From Streptomyces phaeofaciens (GTDB taxonomy: Bacteria; Actinomycetota; Actinomycetes; Streptomycetales; Streptomycetaceae), in the NCBI RefSeq assembly GCF_014648915.1, contig NZ_BMSA01000001.1:744001-808000 (forward strand): a stretch of 64,000 nucleotides of DNA, in the 5' to 3' direction. Position 1 is the first letter of the stretch. The number at the start of each line of letters is the position of its first letter. This document shows, piece by piece, positions 1 through 8,653 of the stretch. The position numbers and the translations under genes were made by a program. The notes under the pieces were generated by a model that worked only from the letters and a program-made list of their open reading frames with translations, had not been told where the DNA came from and ran no database searches.

Positions 1-677
1 CGTACAGCGCCATTCGTGTCACGGCTTCGCCGTAGCCCCTGCGTTCCCATCGCGGGTCCGTGGCGACGAGTACGACGAACAGGCGGCCCTCGGCCTCGAT
101 CGTCGCGGCGCAGGTGACGGGGACACCGTCCCGCAGGCCCAGGTAGGCGTGCACATCCTCCTTCCACAGGGTGGATCCGGCGAGTCCGTCGCGGCCGTGT
201 TCAAGGGGGAAGCCGTAGGCGCGCGAGTTGAGGTCGGCGTAGGCGTGAAGGTGCTCGTCGGTGCGCACGCGTACGAACGTGAGGTCGGGGTGGGCCGGTT
301 CGGGAAGGGGGAGCAGGTCCCCGGCCATGCCGGTGCCGGGGAAGGCGTGGACGAGACCCGCTCGCTCGGCCGCCGCCGTGAGACCGGTGCGCGCGTCGGC
401 GTCGAGGAGGTCCTCGAAGACCCACAGGAAGCCCGGGAACGTCTTCGCGCGCATGAGGTCCGCCGCTTCGGTCAGCCGCCGCTCCAGCAGCGCGGGGTCC
501 GCTCCCAGGTCGGTCAGCGTGACGCAGTTCCAGAACGCGAACCGGCAGTCGGCCCAGCGCACGGCGATCCCGGGCAGGTCCCGTACATCGGCACCCGCGT
601 CCCGGTCGAGCACCATGGACCGCCAGACCGTGGCGAGTTGCTCCATCGATTCGACCGAGTCCTCGTATCGCGTCACC
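1..677 (-). CDS. GNAT-family N-acetyltransferase, C-terminus cut by window edge
   Basis: The reading frame begins at a GTG at 677, eight bases after an AAGGAG ribosome site, and is still open at position 1; about 225 residues are visible. The last visible part has the GNAT acetyl-CoA-binding pattern (strand LFVVLVATDP followed by RRGYGEAVTRMAL), which is the family's pyrophosphate loop. The first half is less conserved and probably forms a substrate-specific lobe. GNAT enzymes move an acetyl group from acetyl-CoA to an amine; the acceptor cannot be read here. An in-frame GTG at 686 is less likely because it abuts the ribosome site. Confidence 0.8.
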
Positions 678-712
678 GTCGTCACTCCTTCGATCGTCGA
701 GCTTCACGGAGA

Positions 713-760
713 AGCCTTCGGCGCAGCCTTCAGCGAAGCCTTCGGCACAGCCTTCAGGGT
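713..760. repeat. Four 12-bp tandem repeats upstream of the GNAT gene
   Basis: Four units of AGCCTTCRGCNN follow head to tail, alternating AGCCTTCGG and AGCCTTCAG. They lie in the 256-bp gap between the GNAT start and the MFS stop. No gene is supported in that gap. The period of 12 (a multiple of 3) keeps one frame open through the array, but no start or ribosome site supports translation. Confidence 0.8.
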
Positions 761-837
761 GACAACGACCGCGTCCCGTCCGACGGTTCGCGCTTTTCGG
801 CCGAGTCGGGGGCGATCCCCGGTCGAGTCCGGGGCGC

Positions 838-883
838 CCCCAGCCGGGCCCGGGGCCGCCCCCCAGTCGGGCCCGGGGCCGCC
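838..883. repeat. Two direct 23-bp GC-only repeats
   Basis: Two adjacent copies of CCCCAGYCGGGCCCGGGG plus CCGCC differ at one base. Each contains the self-complementary core CGGGCCCGG, so the array can form strong hairpins. It sits about 50 bp past the MFS stop codon and may help end that transcript; this is an inference. Confidence 0.7.
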
Positions 884-933
884 CCACGGTCGCGGCCGGG
901 CCCGTCCGTCCGGCGGCCCCGGCGGTCGGTCGG

Positions 934-2415
934 TCAGGCGAGCTGCGGGGCGGCCCCGGGCTCCTCGTCGGCCGGGTCGTGCAGGGGCGGGATGAACAGG
1001 GAGAGCAGCAGGGCGACCAGTGTGACCAGGGCACCGAGCCAGAAGATCCAGGAGTAGCCGGTGTCGAGGTAGAAGGCGGTGCCCTGGACGAGCGTGCTGT
1101 CCGAGGCGAGGACGGCGTAGGCCCCCGCGGTGAGGAGGGCACCGAACAGGCTGATGAGCATGTTGAGCATGCCGCTGCCCAGGCCCTGCTCCTCGCGCGA
1201 GACCACGCCGACCACGAGAGCCGGTGCTCCCGCGACGACGACGCCGGCCCCGATGTTGGCGACGCAGGAGGTGAGGACGAGTTCGAGTTCGCTGCTGTGG
1301 TGGAAGCCGACGAGGGCGTAGCCGACGGCCATCACGGCCAGCCCGGCGCACCAGATCCGGCGGGCGTCGAAGTGCCGCAGATAGCGGCTGACGAGCAGGC
1401 CGACGCCGAACATCACCAGGTTCCAGCTCACGCTGACGACGGCGTTGTGGTGCGCCGTCCAGCCGAGGCCGTCCGACACGCCGGGGATGTGGGGGTAGAG
1501 GGCGAGCAGGATGGCGAGGCCCGGCATCGTGAACGCGACCGTCTGGGCGAGGCCGCCCGCGGTGAGCGCGAGGGCCACCGGGCGGCGGCGCAGGACTCCA
1601 AGGTTCAGGATCGGATGGGCGCTGGAGCGCTCCACGAACAGGAAGGCGACGAGCGCGACGGCTCCCGCGGCCAGCCAGCCGAGCGTGCGCGGGTCCGACC
1701 AGCCCCAGCTCTGTCCCTGGCCCACGGCGTAGACCACGGAGGTCAGGCCACCGCCGAGGACCAGGCCGCCGAGCCAGTCGAAGCCGCTGTCGAAGGCGTG
1801 CCGCGGTGTCTCCGGGACCAGCAGCGCGATGAGTGCGAAGGCGACGGCGGTGGCGGCGGCGAGGAACCACAGGGCACCGCGGTAGCCCCAGTTGTCGACC
1901 AGCCAGCCGGCCAGGAACGGGGAGACGAGGGCCACCAGGCCGACGCTGCTGCCCATGATGCCGCTGGCCGGCTTGACCAGCTTGGCCGGGAAGACGTCCC
2001 GTACCGCGGCGAACGACAGGGCGCCGAACGGCCCGTAGAACCCGGCGACGGCCCGGCCCGCCAGGACGAGCCAGAAGCTGCCGGCCAGGGCCGCCAGGGT
2101 CTCGCCGAGGGCGCCGAGGGCCGTCATGGCGAGCATGACGCGCTTCTTGCCGTACAGGTCGCCCAGCTTGATCACGAAGGGGGTGAGCAGGGTGGAGACC
2201 AGGGTCAGGGTGAGCCCGAACCACACCACCTGTGTGGTGTGGAAGGCCTGCGCGACGCCCGCTGTGGCGTTGGCGCCGAGGATGCCACCCGCGGCCAGCA
2301 ACTGGGTCGGCCAGGCGAGCGCGATCAGCAGCAGGACGAGGCGGGGGGTCCACCGCCCGTCCCGAGGGGCCCGGGCTGCGAGGTCGACTGAGGGGCTTGA
2401 TGACAGCGGCGTCAT
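934..2415 (-). CDS. MFS transporter, DHA2-like (14-helix type), of the rhamnoside gene unit
   Basis: A 493-residue membrane protein with about 14 hydrophobic segments. The loop after helix 2 carries the MFS motif A (GDLYGKKRVML). The start is the ATG at 2415, which follows AAAGGAGGG; the open frame further upstream has no ribosome site. It is transcribed away from a TetR gene, and a palindromic operator shared with the GH78 promoter lies about 135 bp upstream. This suggests it carries either the glycoside or a product or toxic aglycone of the glycosidases encoded at 3492-7147. The direction of transport is not visible. Confidence 0.88.
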   Translation of the reverse strand: MTPLSSSPSVDLAARAPRDGRWTPRLVLLLIALAWPTQLLAAGGILGANATAGVAQAFHTTQVVWFGLTLTLVSTLLTPFVIKLGDLYGKKRVMLAMTALGALGETLAALAGSFWLVLAGRAVAGFYGPFGALSFAAVRDVFPAKLVKPASGIMGSSVGLVALVSPFLAGWLVDNWGYRGALWFLAAATAVAFALIALLVPETPRHAFDSGFDWLGGLVLGGGLTSVVYAVGQGQSWGWSDPRTLGWLAAGAVALVAFLFVERSSAHPILNLGVLRRRPVALALTAGGLAQTVAFTMPGLAILLALYPHIPGVSDGLGWTAHHNAVVSVSWNLVMFGVGLLVSRYLRHFDARRIWCAGLAVMAVGYALVGFHHSSELELVLTSCVANIGAGVVVAGAPALVVGVVSREEQGLGSGMLNMLISLFGALLTAGAYAVLASDSTLVQGTAFYLDTGYSWIFWLGALVTLVALLLSLFIPPLHDPADEEPGAAPQLA

Positions 2416-2549
2416 GCCAGCCCTCCTTTCACGGAGGTGCCGAGGGAAGGGGGAGCGCGGGGGGTGGCACGCGGGAGCGGACCGGCGTAACACGTCGCTC
2501 ACGGGGACGTGACGGCGCGGAAACCCGTCATGGCGTGACGTTGATGATG

Positions 2550-2577
2550 ACTCGAACACTTAGTGGTCGCTAGGTAT
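2550..2577. promoter_or_regulatory. Operator copy 1 (MFS/TetR intergenic region)
   Basis: A 28-bp element that matches the element at 3416-3443 at all but four positions. Its core is the inverted repeat ACTTAGT-GGTC-GCTAGGT (2558-2575). It lies between the MFS gene (minus) and the TetR gene (plus), the usual place for a TetR autoregulatory operator. Confidence 0.75.
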
Positions 2578-2662
2578 CCAGGGTGTGACCCATGTCACAC
2601 GGCGTGTCCGTGGGCGACCGGCGGCCGGTCGCCGCCGGGCGCCTCACCGGTACTGTTCTGGC

Positions 2663-3286
2663 ATGGCGACACCCAGGGGGCCGCGCGGCCAGTACACGGC
2701 AGGCCGGGCGCGGCGGACGCAGATCCTGGAGGCGGCTCTGCTGCGCTTCGGCCAGGACGGCTATCGCAAGACGTCCCTCGCCCGCATCGCGCGCGACGCC
2801 GAGATCACCGATGCCGGGCTGCTGCACCACTTCCGCGACAAGCAGCAGCTGCTGCTCGCGGTGGTCGAGTACTGGCACGAGCGCATGGACGTCCGCTGGG
2901 AGCGGGTCTCGGACTCGGTGCGGGACGCCTTCCGCTGCCATCTGGAGGACACGGCCGAGACGCTCGCCATGCCCGGCATGGTCGAGCTGGCGGTCGTCCT
3001 CACGGCCGAGTCCGTCGCGCCCGACCATCCGGCCCACGCCCACTTCACCGAGTGGCAGGAGAAGGGCGTCAGGGAACTGGCCGACCGGCTGCGGGCCGGT
3101 GGCCGCAACGGCGAACTCCGGCCCGACCTGGACCACGAGGGCATCGCCCGTGAGTGCGCCGCCATGGATGTCGGATTGCGGCAGCAGTGGCTCGCCGGGG
3201 GCCGGTCCTTCGATCTCATCGCCGTCATGCGCGGCCACCTCGACCGCCTGATGCGGGCCATTTCCGCTGATGGACAGGGGTTGTAG
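2663..3286 (+). CDS. TetR-family transcriptional regulator
   Basis: A 207-residue repressor with an N-terminal TetR helix-turn-helix at residues about 15-60 (RRTQILEAALLRFGQDGYRKTSL ... GLLHHFRDKQQLL split here for length) and a helical ligand domain after it. The chosen ATG has no ribosome site but follows a TACTGT -10-like box by six bases, which points to a leaderless mRNA. It is divergent to the MFS gene and upstream of the GH78-GH1 pair. The two copies of one operator at 2550 and 3416 make it the likely regulator of all four genes; its inducer is probably a glycoside, aglycone or released sugar. Confidence 0.87.
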   Translation: MATPRGPRGQYTAGRARRTQILEAALLRFGQDGYRKTSLARIARDAEITDAGLLHHFRDKQQLLLAVVEYWHERMDVRWERVSDSVRDAFRCHLEDTAETLAMPGMVELAVVLTAESVAPDHPAHAHFTEWQEKGVRELADRLRAGGRNGELRPDLDHEGIARECAAMDVGLRQQWLAGGRSFDLIAVMRGHLDRLMRAISADGQGL

Positions 3287-3415
3287 GGGCCGGGTGATCC
3301 AGGGGCTTCCGGGTGATCCCCGCACACCTATGGATTGACATGCGCATGACTGAATGACGCGACCCGCCCCGTGTCCGGCCGCCGATGGCCATCACCTATG
3401 TGTCGCACGCCACAC

Positions 3416-3443
3416 ACTCGAACACCTAGTTTTCACTAGGTAT
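3416..3443. promoter_or_regulatory. Operator copy 2 (GH78 promoter)
   Basis: Second copy of the 28-bp element, here with a perfect inverted core ACCTAGT-TTTC-ACTAGGT (3424-3441). It directly precedes and touches a TTGACC -35-like hexamer (from about 3444) that has a weak -10 (CACTTC) 17 bp later. A bound repressor would block transcription of the GH78-GH1 genes. Confidence 0.78.
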
Positions 3444-3491
3444 TGACCGCATGATCGAGCCTGCTCACTTCCGGTGCTGAGAAAGGCCGCC

Positions 3492-5801
3492 ATGCACCAC
3501 CACTGGACCGCACGTGTCGTCAGTCCCCGCCCCGCCGCCCCCGCCGACGGGGCCCGCCCCGCCGCCCTGCTGCGCGGCGAGTTCACCGCGCGCTCGGCCG
3601 TCGGCTCGGCCCGGCTCCTGGTCACGGCCCTCGGCGTCTACGAACTCGAACTCAACGGCACCGTGGTGGGCGACCACGTCCTGGCCCCCGGTTGGACGAG
3701 CTACCGCCATCGCCACCGCTACCAGTCCTTCGACGTCACCGCCCTGGTCCGCGAGGGCCGCAACGCCTGGGGCGCCCGGCTGGCCGACGGCTGGTACCGC
3801 GGCCTGCTCGGATTCAACGGCGGCACCAGGGACATCTACGGCGAGCGCACGGGGCTCCTCGCCGAACTGCGCATCGACTACGCCGACGGCTCCACCGACA
3901 CCGTCGCCACCGGGGACAACTGGCGCTGGAGCCCCGGGCCCGTCCTCGCCACCGGCCTGTACGAGGGCGAGGAGCACGACGCCCGCCAGGAGCACGCCGG
4001 CTTCAGTGACGCCGGCTTCGACGACTCGGCGTGGCAGCCGGCCGACATCCTGGAGTTCGACACCGCGGTCCTCTTCCCGGCCGACAGCCCCCCGGTCCGC
4101 CGGATCGAACACCTCGCACCCGTCGCCGTGACCACCTCGCCCGGCGGCCGTACGATCCTCGACTTCGGCCAGAACCTCGTCGGGCGGCTGCGCATCCGCG
4201 TACGCGGCGAGGCGGGACGCACGGTCACCCTCCGCCACGCCGAGGTCCTCCAGGACGGCGAACTGTGCACGCGTCCGCTGCGGCACGCCACCGCCACCGA
4301 CCGCTACGTCCTGCGCGGCGACCCGGCGGGCGAGGAGTGGGAACCCCGCTTCACCTTCCACGGCTTCCGCTACGCCGACGTCGAGGGCTGGCCCGGCGAC
4401 CTCGACGCCGCCGACGTCACCGCCGTCGTCCTGCACAGCGACCTGCGCCGCACGGGCTGGTTCTCCTGCTCGGACGATTCCCTGAACCGGCTGCACGACA
4501 ACGTGGTGTGGGGGATGCGCGGCAACTTCGTCGACGTACCCACCGACTGCCCGCAACGCGACGAACGCCTCGGCTGGACCGGCGACGTCCAGGTCTTCGC
4601 CCCCACCGCCGCCTTCCTCTACGACGTCCGCGGCTTCCTGCGGTCCTGGCTGCGCGATCTCGCCGCCGACCAGGAACAGGACGAGCGGGGAGTCCCCCCG
4701 GTGTTCAGCCCGGACATCCCGGTGATCACCCCGGTGCCCCTCCCGCCCGGCAACCCGCCGATGGCCGGCTGGTGCGACGCGGCCGTCGTCGTCCCCTGGG
4801 TGCTGTACGAGCGCTACGGCGACGCCGAGGTGCTGGGCGCCCAGTACCCCTCCATGCGCGCCTGGGTCGACGCCGTCGACGCTCTCGCCGGTCCGGCCCG
4901 GATCTGGGGCGAGGGCTTCCAGTTCGGCGACTGGCTGGACCCGACCGCCCCGGCCGACGACCCCGGCCGCGCGATGACGTCGTCCGCCCTGGTCGCCACC
5001 GCGTACTTCGCGCACTCCACGCGCCTGCTGGCCCGCACCGCCGAGGTCCTGGACGACCAGAACGACGCCGCCCGCTACCACGCGCTGGCCGACGCGGTCC
5101 GCGACGCCTTCCGCGCCCGGTTCCACACCGGCGGCGGACGCCTCGCGGAGGAGACCCAGACCGCCTACGCCCTCGCCCTGTGCTTCCGGCTGCTGGAGGA
5201 CGACGCCGAGCGCGCCGAGGCCGGACGCCGGCTGGCGGACCTCGTGGCCGGAGGCGACCACCGCATCGGTACCGGCTTCCTCGGCACCCCCCTGGTGTGC
5301 GACGCGCTGACCGACACCGGACACGTGGACACCGCCTACCGGCTGCTGACCCGGCGATCCTGCCCCTCGTGGCTCTACCAGGTCGACATGGGCGCTACCA
5401 CCGTGTGGGAGCGCTGGGACAGCATGCTTCCCGACGGCAGCGTCAACGCCGGCGAGATGACCTCCTTCAACCACTACGCGCTCGGAGCGGTCGCCGACTG
5501 GATCCACCGCACCGTGGCCGGGCTGGCGCCCGCCGAGCCGGGCTACCGACGGCTGCTCGTCCGGCCCCGCCCCGGAGGCGGCCTCACCTGGGCGCGGGCC
5601 GAGCACGACACGCCGTACGGCCGGGCCGAGACCGGGTGGCGTCTCGAAGGCGGCACGCTGCACGTCGACCTCCTCGTGCCGCCGCACGTCACCGCGCTGG
5701 TCGAGCTGCCGGGCACCGAACCCGTGGAGATCGGACCCGGCCGGCATTCCTTCTACACCCCGTACCCCGCCCGCACCCCGAATCCCGCGGCCACGTGGTG
5801 A
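3492..5801 (+). CDS. Alpha-L-rhamnosidase, glycoside hydrolase family 78
   Basis: A 769-residue enzyme with the GH78 layout: N-terminal beta-sandwich domains that include the DFGQNLVGRL strand, an (alpha/alpha)6 catalytic barrel in the middle, and a C-terminal beta domain. The signature DCPQRDERLGWTGD contains the general-acid Glu; WERWDS supplies the likely base. GH78 enzymes remove terminal alpha-L-rhamnose by inversion. There is no signal peptide, so it works in the cytosol on imported rhamnosides. The ATG at 3492 follows GAGAAAGG; an ATG 18 bp earlier is possible. The GH1 gene follows 80 bp later on the same strand. Confidence 0.93.
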   Translation: MHHHWTARVVSPRPAAPADGARPAALLRGEFTARSAVGSARLLVTALGVYELELNGTVVGDHVLAPGWTSYRHRHRYQSFDVTALVREGRNAWGARLADGWYRGLLGFNGGTRDIYGERTGLLAELRIDYADGSTDTVATGDNWRWSPGPVLATGLYEGEEHDARQEHAGFSDAGFDDSAWQPADILEFDTAVLFPADSPPVRRIEHLAPVAVTTSPGGRTILDFGQNLVGRLRIRVRGEAGRTVTLRHAEVLQDGELCTRPLRHATATDRYVLRGDPAGEEWEPRFTFHGFRYADVEGWPGDLDAADVTAVVLHSDLRRTGWFSCSDDSLNRLHDNVVWGMRGNFVDVPTDCPQRDERLGWTGDVQVFAPTAAFLYDVRGFLRSWLRDLAADQEQDERGVPPVFSPDIPVITPVPLPPGNPPMAGWCDAAVVVPWVLYERYGDAEVLGAQYPSMRAWVDAVDALAGPARIWGEGFQFGDWLDPTAPADDPGRAMTSSALVATAYFAHSTRLLARTAEVLDDQNDAARYHALADAVRDAFRARFHTGGGRLAEETQTAYALALCFRLLEDDAERAEAGRRLADLVAGGDHRIGTGFLGTPLVCDALTDTGHVDTAYRLLTRRSCPSWLYQVDMGATTVWERWDSMLPDGSVNAGEMTSFNHYALGAVADWIHRTVAGLAPAEPGYRRLLVRPRPGGGLTWARAEHDTPYGRAETGWRLEGGTLHVDLLVPPHVTALVELPGTEPVEIGPGRHSFYTPYPARTPNPAATW

Positions 5802-5881
5802 CGCCCGTGAGCCCGGCCCCTCGGGGCGCATCCCTCACCGGACCGGTGCGGGGAGCACACGCACCAGCGCAAGGAGCACAC

Positions 5882-7147
5882 ATGACACACGCCGGCCTGC
5901 TCGACGCCTTCCCCCGTGACACCTTCCTGTGGGGTGTCGCCACCGCCGGGCACCAGAACGAGGGCGACAACACCGCCAGCGACACCTGGTTCCTGGAGCA
6001 CACGACGCCCTCGCTGTTCCGTGAGCCGAGCGGGCCGGCCTGCCGGGGCTATCAGCAGCGGGACACCGACCTCGACCTGGCCGCCGGACTCGGACTCAAC
6101 GCCTTCCGGTTCTCCGTCGAATGGTCCCGCGTCGAACCCGAGCGCGGCGTCGTGTCCACCGAGGCCCTCGACCACTACGAGCGCAAGGTCGACGGCTGCC
6201 TGGAGCGCGGTCTCGCACCCCTCGTGACGTTCAGCCACTTCACCGCACCGCACTGGTTCGCGGCGGCCGGTTCCTGGACCGCCGCCGACGCCCCGGCATG
6301 GTTCGCCGAGCAGTGCGACCGTGTCATGGCGCGCTTCGGCGACCGCATCGCGTACGCCGTCACCCTCAACGAACCCAACCTGGAACAGCTGCTCCAGGCC
6401 GGCGCGAAGCTTCCGCCCGAGGCGGAGGCGGTCAAGACGCAGATGCTCGCGGCCGCCGCCCGCGCCGCCGGGACCGACAGCTACGCCAGTGCGAACGTCA
6501 TCCCCGCCGACCTGCAGGACGAGTTCCAGGCGGCGTTCACCCGCGCCCACCGCGCCGCCCGTGGCGCGATCAAGGCCCGCCGCGCCGATCTCCCCGTCGG
6601 CGTCTCCATCGCCATCGCCGACGAGGTGGCGACACCCGGTGGCGAGGAACGCCGGGACGCCAAGCGGGCCGCCGTGTACGACCACTGGCTGCGCGAGGCA
6701 CGCCACGACGACTTCATCGGCGTGCAGAACTACGAGCGCGTCGTGCACGGCCCCGACGGCGAGGTGACCGTCGACGGTGAGCTGAACGGCATGGGCACGG
6801 TGATCGCGCCCGGCTCCCTCGCCGGCGCCGTGCGCTACGCCCACGAGGTGTCGGGGGTGCCCGTCCTCGTGACCGAGCACGGCATCCAGACCTCGGACGA
6901 CGCGCAGCGCGCCGCCTTCGTCCCCGCCGCGGTCCAGGAGCTCGCGGCCGAGGTCCGCGCGGGAACCCCGGTCCTCGGCTACTGCCACTGGACGCTCATG
7001 GACAACTTCGAATGGATCTTCGGGTACGGCGCCCAGCTCGGGCTCCACGAGGTCGACCGCGAGACGTTCCGGCGCCGTCCGAAGCCGAGCGCGAAGGTGT
7101 ACGCGGACGTCGTACGGAGCCACCGAGGGACGCTCGCCCACCGGTGA
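5882..7147 (+). CDS. Beta-glycosidase, glycoside hydrolase family 1
   Basis: A 421-residue GH1 enzyme with the N-terminal FLWGVATAGHQNEG motif, the acid/base Glu in TLNEPN (about E164) and the nucleophile Glu in VTEHG (about E332). Most GH1 enzymes have TENG at the nucleophile; the His variant is a conservative oddity. The family hydrolyses beta-D-glucosides or related sugars with retention. It starts after AAGGAG at 5882 and has no signal peptide. Paired with GH78, it could strip rutinose- or neohesperidose-type glycosides down to the aglycone: rhamnose first, then glucose. That pathway is inferred from context. Confidence 0.92.
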   Translation: MTHAGLLDAFPRDTFLWGVATAGHQNEGDNTASDTWFLEHTTPSLFREPSGPACRGYQQRDTDLDLAAGLGLNAFRFSVEWSRVEPERGVVSTEALDHYERKVDGCLERGLAPLVTFSHFTAPHWFAAAGSWTAADAPAWFAEQCDRVMARFGDRIAYAVTLNEPNLEQLLQAGAKLPPEAEAVKTQMLAAAARAAGTDSYASANVIPADLQDEFQAAFTRAHRAARGAIKARRADLPVGVSIAIADEVATPGGEERRDAKRAAVYDHWLREARHDDFIGVQNYERVVHGPDGEVTVDGELNGMGTVIAPGSLAGAVRYAHEVSGVPVLVTEHGIQTSDDAQRAAFVPAAVQELAAEVRAGTPVLGYCHWTLMDNFEWIFGYGAQLGLHEVDRETFRRRPKPSAKVYADVVRSHRGTLAHR

Positions 7148-7249
7148 CCCACGGCGGGTGCCGGCCGGGACGCCCCGGACGGCTGCGACGGCTGTGAGGA
7201 CTGCGGGGCCTGCGCGGACGGGGACCGCGGCGACTGCGACGACCGGGCG

Positions 7250-7900
7250 TCAGAAGGCGGCGGACGCCGATCGCTCGCCCTGGTTCGCCTCCGTGCCCAG
7301 CCAGTCGGCCAGGGCGGCGAGCGCCGGGGGCGCGATCGTGTGGCCCACCGGATCGCGTCGCGCGGTGGTGCGCGCTCCGGATGCGCCGGTCAGGTACCGC
7401 CAGGTGTTGTCGAGGAGCTCGCGGGGAATCACGTGGTCGTCCTCGCCCTGCGCGACGAACACGGGCACGCCGTCCAGGTGGCCCGGTCCGGTCGGCAGCC
7501 CGGCGTCGAAGGGCAGCGTGCCGTACAGGACGGCGACTCCCGCGTACCGGGCGGGGTCGTCCAGGAGCAGTCCGCCGGCGAAGGCGGCCCCGCCGCTGAA
7601 CCCGACGAGGAACACCGGCCGGCCGGTCGGCGCGACATCGTCGAGCCATGCCCGGAACCAGTCCATGGTGTCGCGCAGCGACTGCGGTACGGGCCGTCCG
7701 ATGCCCCGGTTGGCGAACCAGGCGAAGCCGCCGTGCTCGGCGATGGGCGCGCGGACCGCCGCGTACCGCAGACCGGGCGGCAGCGCGTCGGCCAGCGTGA
7801 TGATCTCGCTCTCGCGCGAGCCGCGGCCGTGCAGCAGGACGACGAGAGGCGCGTCGGGTTCGCCCCGGGTCAGGACGACGGGCGGGGTGGACGTACTCAT
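7250..7900 (-). CDS. Alpha/beta hydrolase, phospholipase/carboxylesterase family
   Basis: A 216-residue serine hydrolase. The nucleophile elbow is GFSGG, preceded by the oxyanion strand VVLLHGRGSRE, with a late Asp (QGEDDHVIP) and His (VGHTI) that complete the triad. Size and layout fit the dienelactone hydrolase/phospholipase-carboxylesterase group acting on small esters. The ATG follows GGAGCTGTCCC. It is convergent with the GH1 gene and about 120 bp downstream of the DoxX gene on the same strand, so it may share the DoxX promoter. Confidence 0.85.
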   Translation of the reverse strand: MSTSTPPVVLTRGEPDAPLVVLLHGRGSRESEIITLADALPPGLRYAAVRAPIAEHGGFAWFANRGIGRPVPQSLRDTMDWFRAWLDDVAPTGRPVFLVGFSGGAAFAGGLLLDDPARYAGVAVLYGTLPFDAGLPTGPGHLDGVPVFVAQGEDDHVIPRELLDNTWRYLTGASGARTTARRDPVGHTIAPPALAALADWLGTEANQGERSASAAF

Positions 7901-8020
7901 GGGACAGCTCCAGGCATGAAGCGGACGGAAAGGGTTGGAAAGGGCTGGAAAGGGATGGAAGGGGACGGGCGGGGTGGAGGCGGGGCGCCCGTACCGGGTG
8001 CGCGGCGCAGTCGGGGCCGT

Positions 8021-8566
8021 TCAGTCCCGTACGAGCAGGACGAGACCGGCGATCACGGCGGCGAGGACGACCGCGGCGATGCCGTGGAGGAGACGGTGGG
8101 CGCGCAGCACCGGGAGACGGCGGTCGACGGCGAGCCGGCCGGGACCGGTCAGGGCCAGCCCGGCGGCCGTGGCGGCGAGCAGGAGCTCGTACTCGACTCC
8201 GGCGGGCGCGAAGAAGCCGCCGCCCCACTTCACGGCCATCGCGTTGATCATCGTGCCGAGTACGGCGGCGCCGGCCAGCGGTGTGAGGAGGCCGAGGACG
8301 AGACCGAGGCCGCCGAGGGTCTCGCTCAGCCCCGCCACGAGCGCCATGGTCTTTCCGGAGGGGTAGCCGCTCATGGCGAAGAACTGCCCGGTGCCCTCCA
8401 GCCCGCCGCCGCCGAACCAGCCGAACAGCTTCTGGGTGCCGTGCGCGGCGACGGTGAGGCCGAGCGCCAGGCGCACGATCAGCAGGCCGGCGTCGTAGGC
8501 GTGCAGGGGCGAGGAGGGCGAGCCCGGCTCGGTGGCCGGGCGCTGGGGGCTGAGCGTGGACGTCAC
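8021..8566 (-). CDS. DoxX-family integral membrane protein
   Basis: A 181-residue protein with four predicted membrane helices and the DoxX hallmark AHGTQKLFGWFGG. DoxX proteins often accompany redox or thiol-stress functions; their biochemical role is poorly known. The GTG at 8566 follows AGGAG by five bases and is preferred to an ATG nine codons upstream that lacks a ribosome site. The esterase gene lies downstream on the same strand. Two TGAA-TTCA palindromes upstream suggest control by a MarR- or HxlR-type repressor encoded elsewhere. Confidence 0.87.
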   Translation of the reverse strand: MTSTLSPQRPATEPGSPSSPLHAYDAGLLIVRLALGLTVAAHGTQKLFGWFGGGGLEGTGQFFAMSGYPSGKTMALVAGLSETLGGLGLVLGLLTPLAGAAVLGTMINAMAVKWGGGFFAPAGVEYELLLAATAAGLALTGPGRLAVDRRLPVLRAHRLLHGIAAVVLAAVIAGLVLLVRD

Positions 8567-8605
8567 GAGGTCTCCTGAGCGGAACGGAATCATCGACGGA
8601 AGTCA

Positions 8606-8653
8606 TTGAAGGTTCAAACGCAGTTCGACTCTACCTGATGCGTGAAACTTCAA
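8606..8653. promoter_or_regulatory. Twin palindromic operators upstream of doxX
   Basis: TTGAAGGTTCAA (8606-8617) is a perfect palindrome. GTGAAACTTCAA (8642-8653) is a one-mismatch version, 36 bp away centre to centre, about 3.4 helical turns. Both lie in the 83-bp gap between the DoxX start and the end of the RodZ-like gene. The spacing suggests two dimers of a winged-helix repressor; no candidate regulator is adjacent. Confidence 0.6.

Noticed and set aside
3465..5831. A 788-codon open frame antisense to the GH78 gene
   Set aside because: Long antisense frames are expected in GC-rich DNA. Its protein is low-complexity and lacks domains, while the plus strand encodes a full GH78 enzyme.
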